A stretch of DNA of 64,000 bases from Elysia chlorotica (taxonomy: Eukaryota > Mollusca > Gastropoda > Plakobranchidae), in contig RQTK01000288.1 of NCBI GenBank assembly GCA_003991915.1, forward strand, positions 1 through 64,000, given 5' to 3'. Positions 60,276-64,000 of this stretch are shown here, in pieces (positions within the stretch are counted from its first letter, which is position 1; each line of letters begins with the position of its first letter). Under the pieces are notes generated by a model. It ran no database searches. It was not told the DNA's origin and saw only the letters and a program-made list of their open reading frames with translations. Both the position numbers and the translations under genes were made by a program.

Positions 60276-62896
60276 CGTATAAAAAAAAGCCCGCTTGTTT
60301 CGTAAACATCCGTTTTTTACGCGCTGTGATCTCACGGAAAACACCTACGGACTCACATTACAGGCTCTTCTGCATGACACACATTTCGGTGAAAAACAGG
60401 CCCGCGCTACACGTAGGCTGGGCTGGGCAGAGGAATTAGACCACGATCTGTCTTCAGTGTCTTGCTCCGCACCAGTCTAGGCTAGATCTCTGTGTCTCTG
60501 TTCAGGATTTCGTCATCGTTATCCTCGTGTTGTGAGATTTTAGTAGACCCAGCGACTGCCGACTGAAGACAGTTGGAAACACTGGATCGAGATAGTGAGG
60601 ACCTACGCAACATTGCACTAGGTCTAGATCTAGATCTATTCCATACGCTTTTGGTGCCGATTTTGTTCTCATTCGTTTCGGGTTTCGAATTGATATGAAA
60701 TATGATTAGATTTATAAATCGCAATTCATAGATCTAAAATTAATTCATTCTCGATCCAGCCAAAACTTGTGAGGCCAAAGTGTGACGATATTTTAGAAGT
60801 GTGAGCTTAGTGTACGGATTATCTTTTTTTCTTGTTTACTTATTAAATTTTGTTTGACACGTTCAGGAATACGCAGTGCACGAATCGGGATGTTGATCTA
60901 TTTATATCACAAGAACCAGCTGTTGTGTATTTTTTAACTTGAGCTGAATGAAGGCCAATAATTTATGTTGATTAAAGCAGCACAGAGTCTTGGTCTGTTG
61001 GTATACATAATATAATTATTTTCTAAGGCATCTGAGGGTAAATATTGATAATTTTCAACCCTCACAGAAATTGTATCATTGCCTTCTCTAGTTATTCAAA
61101 ACACAGAAACATTAATAAAACAGCTTAAAAGCAGTAATAAATTTATCTTTTTTTTAAATTTTTTTTTTTTTCAAATGTGTGTACAAAATGTGTTGATTTT
61201 ATGTTGGGCATTCCATTTGACCAAAATATAAAGTAATAAAATTATTATTGAAATAGGCCTACGAATGAAATTCCTTGTTAACTTACAAGTAATTCTTAGA
61301 ATACATTACAAGATGTAGATCTAGACCCAAAAACTATAGATCGCGTGTATACTCCCCCCCCCCCCCCTCCCTTGATTTACCCTATGTAAATCTTTTAAAA
61401 CCATTTTCTAAAAACTAATGATTTGGATACATAGGGTTAATGCCTTTAGCTTTTTCTGTTGTTTTCTCATCGGATTCAGCGAAATGTCGAAAGCAGATTT
61501 CTTTTGAAAACTGTGTATAAAAGGATATTTCTCTGTTGCCTTAAAAAATTTCACGGATTTGTGATTTTCCAATATTTTTACAATTGCTATTTTTTCATGC
61601 ATAATTATACTGCACCACAAAATCTGCTATAAGCTATTGGATCAAGAAACTTATCCTTCTATACAAAATAGTCAAGCTATTGAACACCAAGTTTCACGTG
61701 ATTTGGTTCATAAAATAAAAAGTGTTAGGGAAAAACATGTTGAAAAATAGTCTACAAGATGTCCGCTAGATTAAAAGTTTTTATTGGAATCTAGATCTAG
61801 ATTTATTTGACCTGTGTCATAAAACCATTTTTATTTTGTTTTATCATAACCATACTTGGGCCACAAATATCACGGCCTTTTTGGTTAATTAATTGAATTT
61901 AAGACGCCACCATTATTTATTAAATGTGGTAAATTCCAACACAATTTTCTGACCTGTGTCGAAGGCAATTCAGACTTTATAACGATTATTTCCGTGTTAC
62001 AAAAAAATGTATTTACTTGTACAGGTTTATGTGCCTGATTTTATAATGTCGAAAACATGCGTCGAACCCGTGCTACAAGTTGCCATTGTCCAAGATTAGT
62101 TCTAGATCTAGATCTGGCTAGATCCAGATCCTTATCACTATTCAGCGATGGAAGAAGCAGGTTTATCTTTCTATCCATTGGGCGAGAGTCATAGTTTCTT
62201 GACGGTTAGAGATCTAGATCTTCAAGATTTTTTGGCGCTGCATTAGAATTTCTAGACTAATTTTGTACAGTAGGCCTAGCTGAATAGGCTACACAACCAT
62301 GCATGCATAACCCACTTACAATGATCCCTAGCAGTAGAAATGCACGATCTAGAACATGTCGCTAAAAACACATTTTAACCGAAGATCTAGATCTAGATAT
62401 AGGTGTTTATGGCTTTAAAAGTCTAGATCTATTTGTCCACACCGAAACCGCGTTATTCTTCGCTTAAAGGAATAGAGCTAATTTGGCTGATCTTGGAGGT
62501 AGGACTAGAAATCTACATGTTGTTGCACATTACTTTATAAAGATATATTTTAAACATAGTCTAGACTTTTGTCAAATTGATGACCAATCTTCACTTAAAA
62601 GTACCCATGCTGCAAATTGAAAGATATCGCTACTAGGAGCGTTTAGTCTATTGTTGCAAAAAAGACTGACTTGCTGATTTACATAGGTTATTGCTGTCTT
62701 CACTAGATATTATAATATATAGGCCTACACATTTCTTTCAACCGTCCGGCAAAATTTGAAGACAGTTCTGTCTATAATTATTACGGTGCTAACATTCAAC
62801 CAAGACCATCTCTGTAGCATAGAAGGCCTTGCCTCAAGTTCAACACATTAGGACGTGTCATTGGTTTCGCAAGCATCAGGATATTTCACAGTTAGA
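60276..62896. other. Region upstream of PRODH
   Basis: No coding sequence recognised. TATAAAAAAAAGCCCGC at 60278, just after GACGTCAC (a CRE-like half site), could be a promoter for an unseen upstream exon. It may also be the unduplicated flank of the segmental repeat. TAGATC runs are dense at 60620, 61790, 62100, 62215 and 62385. A C-run lies at 61355-61367. Confidence 0.4.
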
Positions 62897-63295
62897 ATGG
62901 CGCTTCGAAATCTGCACGGGGTGAGGCAATGCGTCTCCGGCTTGCTGCGCCTTCACACCCAGGTGTCCAGGACTGGGCGAGAGGCGACTGCGCTCTATGC
63001 CTTGACCACCAACACCAGACTGCCCACTGAACTCGCCCGCGGGAAGTCCACCCAGACGAACCTGCAGGAGGAGGCCGACGCCGTGCCCGCCAGGGAAGGG
63101 ATGAGGCCGGGTCTGACGCCAGATGGCATGACGGTCTGGCACAGCCTGACCGGCCCACAGGACCACCCCGACCTTGACCTGACGTTCGCCAACGCCAGGG
63201 AGGCGTACCTGAGCAAGAAGACCTCGGAGCTGGTGCGGGCCCTCCTCGTGTTCAACCTGTGCTCCGTGGACACTCTGGTCAACCGGCAGAAAGAG
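62897..63295 (+). CDS. PRODH: PRODH, mitochondrial proline dehydrogenase, first coding exon
   Basis: Proline dehydrogenase is the FAD enzyme of the inner mitochondrial membrane that oxidises proline to pyrroline-5-carboxylate. This exon has 133 codons. The N-terminus MALRNLHGVRQCVSGLLRLH is Arg-rich without acidic residues, as in a mitochondrial targeting peptide. Then a variable stretch, and LTFANAREAYLSKKTSELVR followed by ALLVFNLCSVDTLVNRQKE, which matches the conserved start of metazoan PRODH (DF.N...A..SK...EL.R.LLVF.LCS...LV). The exon ends in phase 0 at donor GTGAGA (63296). The start is chosen at 62897 (A at -3, G at +4); the frame is open upstream to 62855 but without another ATG. 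The catalytic barrel lies beyond the window. Confidence 0.85.
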
Positions 63296-63324
63296 GTGAG
63301 ACTCACACCCAATCTTCTCTTGTT

Positions 63325-63470
63325 ACCTTACTTCAACGTCAGCACGGCATAGGCTAAACTGTGAACGGGCCTTAAGTCCGATGTCTAACAATTTCATGTG
63401 CTGCCATGACTCTGTCTCAGCCAGTCACATGAAACTGACACCGACACAACCTGTAGGGGACGAATCGCCA
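63325..63470 (-). mobile_element. tRNA-derived SINE body in PRODH intron 1
   Basis: CTTCAACGTCAGCACGGCAT, GTGAACGGGCCTTAAGTC, ATTTCATGTGCTGCCATGAC and GTCTCAGCCAGTCACATGAA match the family body, with ACTGACACCGACACAACC at the end. Head not seen. It starts 30 bp inside the intron. Confidence 0.6.
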
Positions 63471-64000
63471 TAGCACTTTAGGAGTGGCGTTTGGTATGTT
63501 TATTAGATCCAGTAATGTCAGACTTTTCACTTTTCCTGTTTCAAGACTATCATTACCGTAGTAGAATAAATGAAAACAAAAAACAAATATAAAACAAAAC
63601 TTAAATGAAAAAAACAAAGCCCAGACGAAGACAAAAGCGCAGTTCTGGAGCCAAGGACCGACGGAGAAAGATAAGCTCTGACCTATCTATCTTCCAGCTT
63701 GTTTTGATGTGGTTGTTGTTTGAACCAAACTTATCAGTAAGGGATGGTGTATTCAGGCTCAAGACAAAGCGGGTCCGATGGCGCCTTAATGCCGCGACAG
63801 TCACACTCTTGGACGTTTTTCTTTTTGTTTTGTATTTTGCTTTTGTAGCGGGGATTTAAAAAAAAAAGGGTGGATTTGTCTGGTTGGGAACGGACTGGCG
63901 TAGTGGTAGAATGGTAGAATAGTAGAATGGTAGAATGGTATTTTACTTTCAAGAAATGATAGAGCACGTTATACAAGAATGCACTGTGTTGTCGATTGGC
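63471..64000 (+). other. PRODH intron 1, remainder
   Basis: Intron sequence to the window edge. No exon recognised. Contains a short GTAGAATG tandem at 63901-63940. Confidence 0.5.

Overview
This is eukaryotic genomic DNA: AT-rich, with intron-split genes, GT..AG junctions, tRNA-derived SINEs, LINE and piggyBac remnants, microsatellites and one gap of 129 N. Gene content and the abundance of short TAGATC runs suggest a mollusc, most likely a gastropod. That is inference; no species-specific marker was seen. LAYOUT: (1) 88-6513 (+), the 3' part of TYW1, the radical-SAM wybutosine-synthesis enzyme; its first exons lie off the left edge. (2) 12352-18020 (-), a histidine phosphatase related to the C-terminal domain of UBASH3/Sts and to ecdysteroid-phosphate phosphatases, but lacking UBA and SH3 domains. 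(3) 22300-33503 (-), a 16-exon EXOC8 (exocyst Exo84) gene that appears complete. (4) 37356-45798 (+), a 7-exon SH2B-family adaptor (dimerisation, PH and SH2 domains) that appears complete. (5) 62897-63295 (+), the first coding exon of PRODH (mitochondrial proline dehydrogenase), which runs off the right edge. TYW1 and the phosphatase are convergent; EXOC8 and SH2B are divergent with LINE debris between them. The five genes have unrelated housekeeping or signalling roles and form no pathway. INTERGENIC DNA: a pogo-like MITE lies near 9.2 kb. A piggyBac N-terminal fragment sits in a phosphatase intron, and two short TTAA-bounded MITEs lie in introns of EXOC8 and SH2B. Two different LINE families are juxtaposed at 34.1-36.0 kb. 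Two large tandem segmental duplications (about 2.1 kb and 1.9 kb units) lie downstream of SH2B. MOST UNUSUAL POINT: tandem duplications repeatedly sit exactly on coding edges. The acceptor of the last phosphatase exon is amplified about 34 times, with the AG and a catalytic-His segment kept. Another phosphatase exon end with its donor is repeated 6 times. The SH2B stop codon and C-terminal tyrosine motif are repeated 11 times. Two TYW1 acceptors are duplicated or triplicated, and stop-codon regions of EXOC8 and the phosphatase are duplicated. A GA microsatellite sits on the donor of an EXOC8 PH-domain exon, where it leaves an open frame that could add 44 Arg/Glu-rich residues. Whether this is biology, drift or partly assembly error needs transcripts and long reads.
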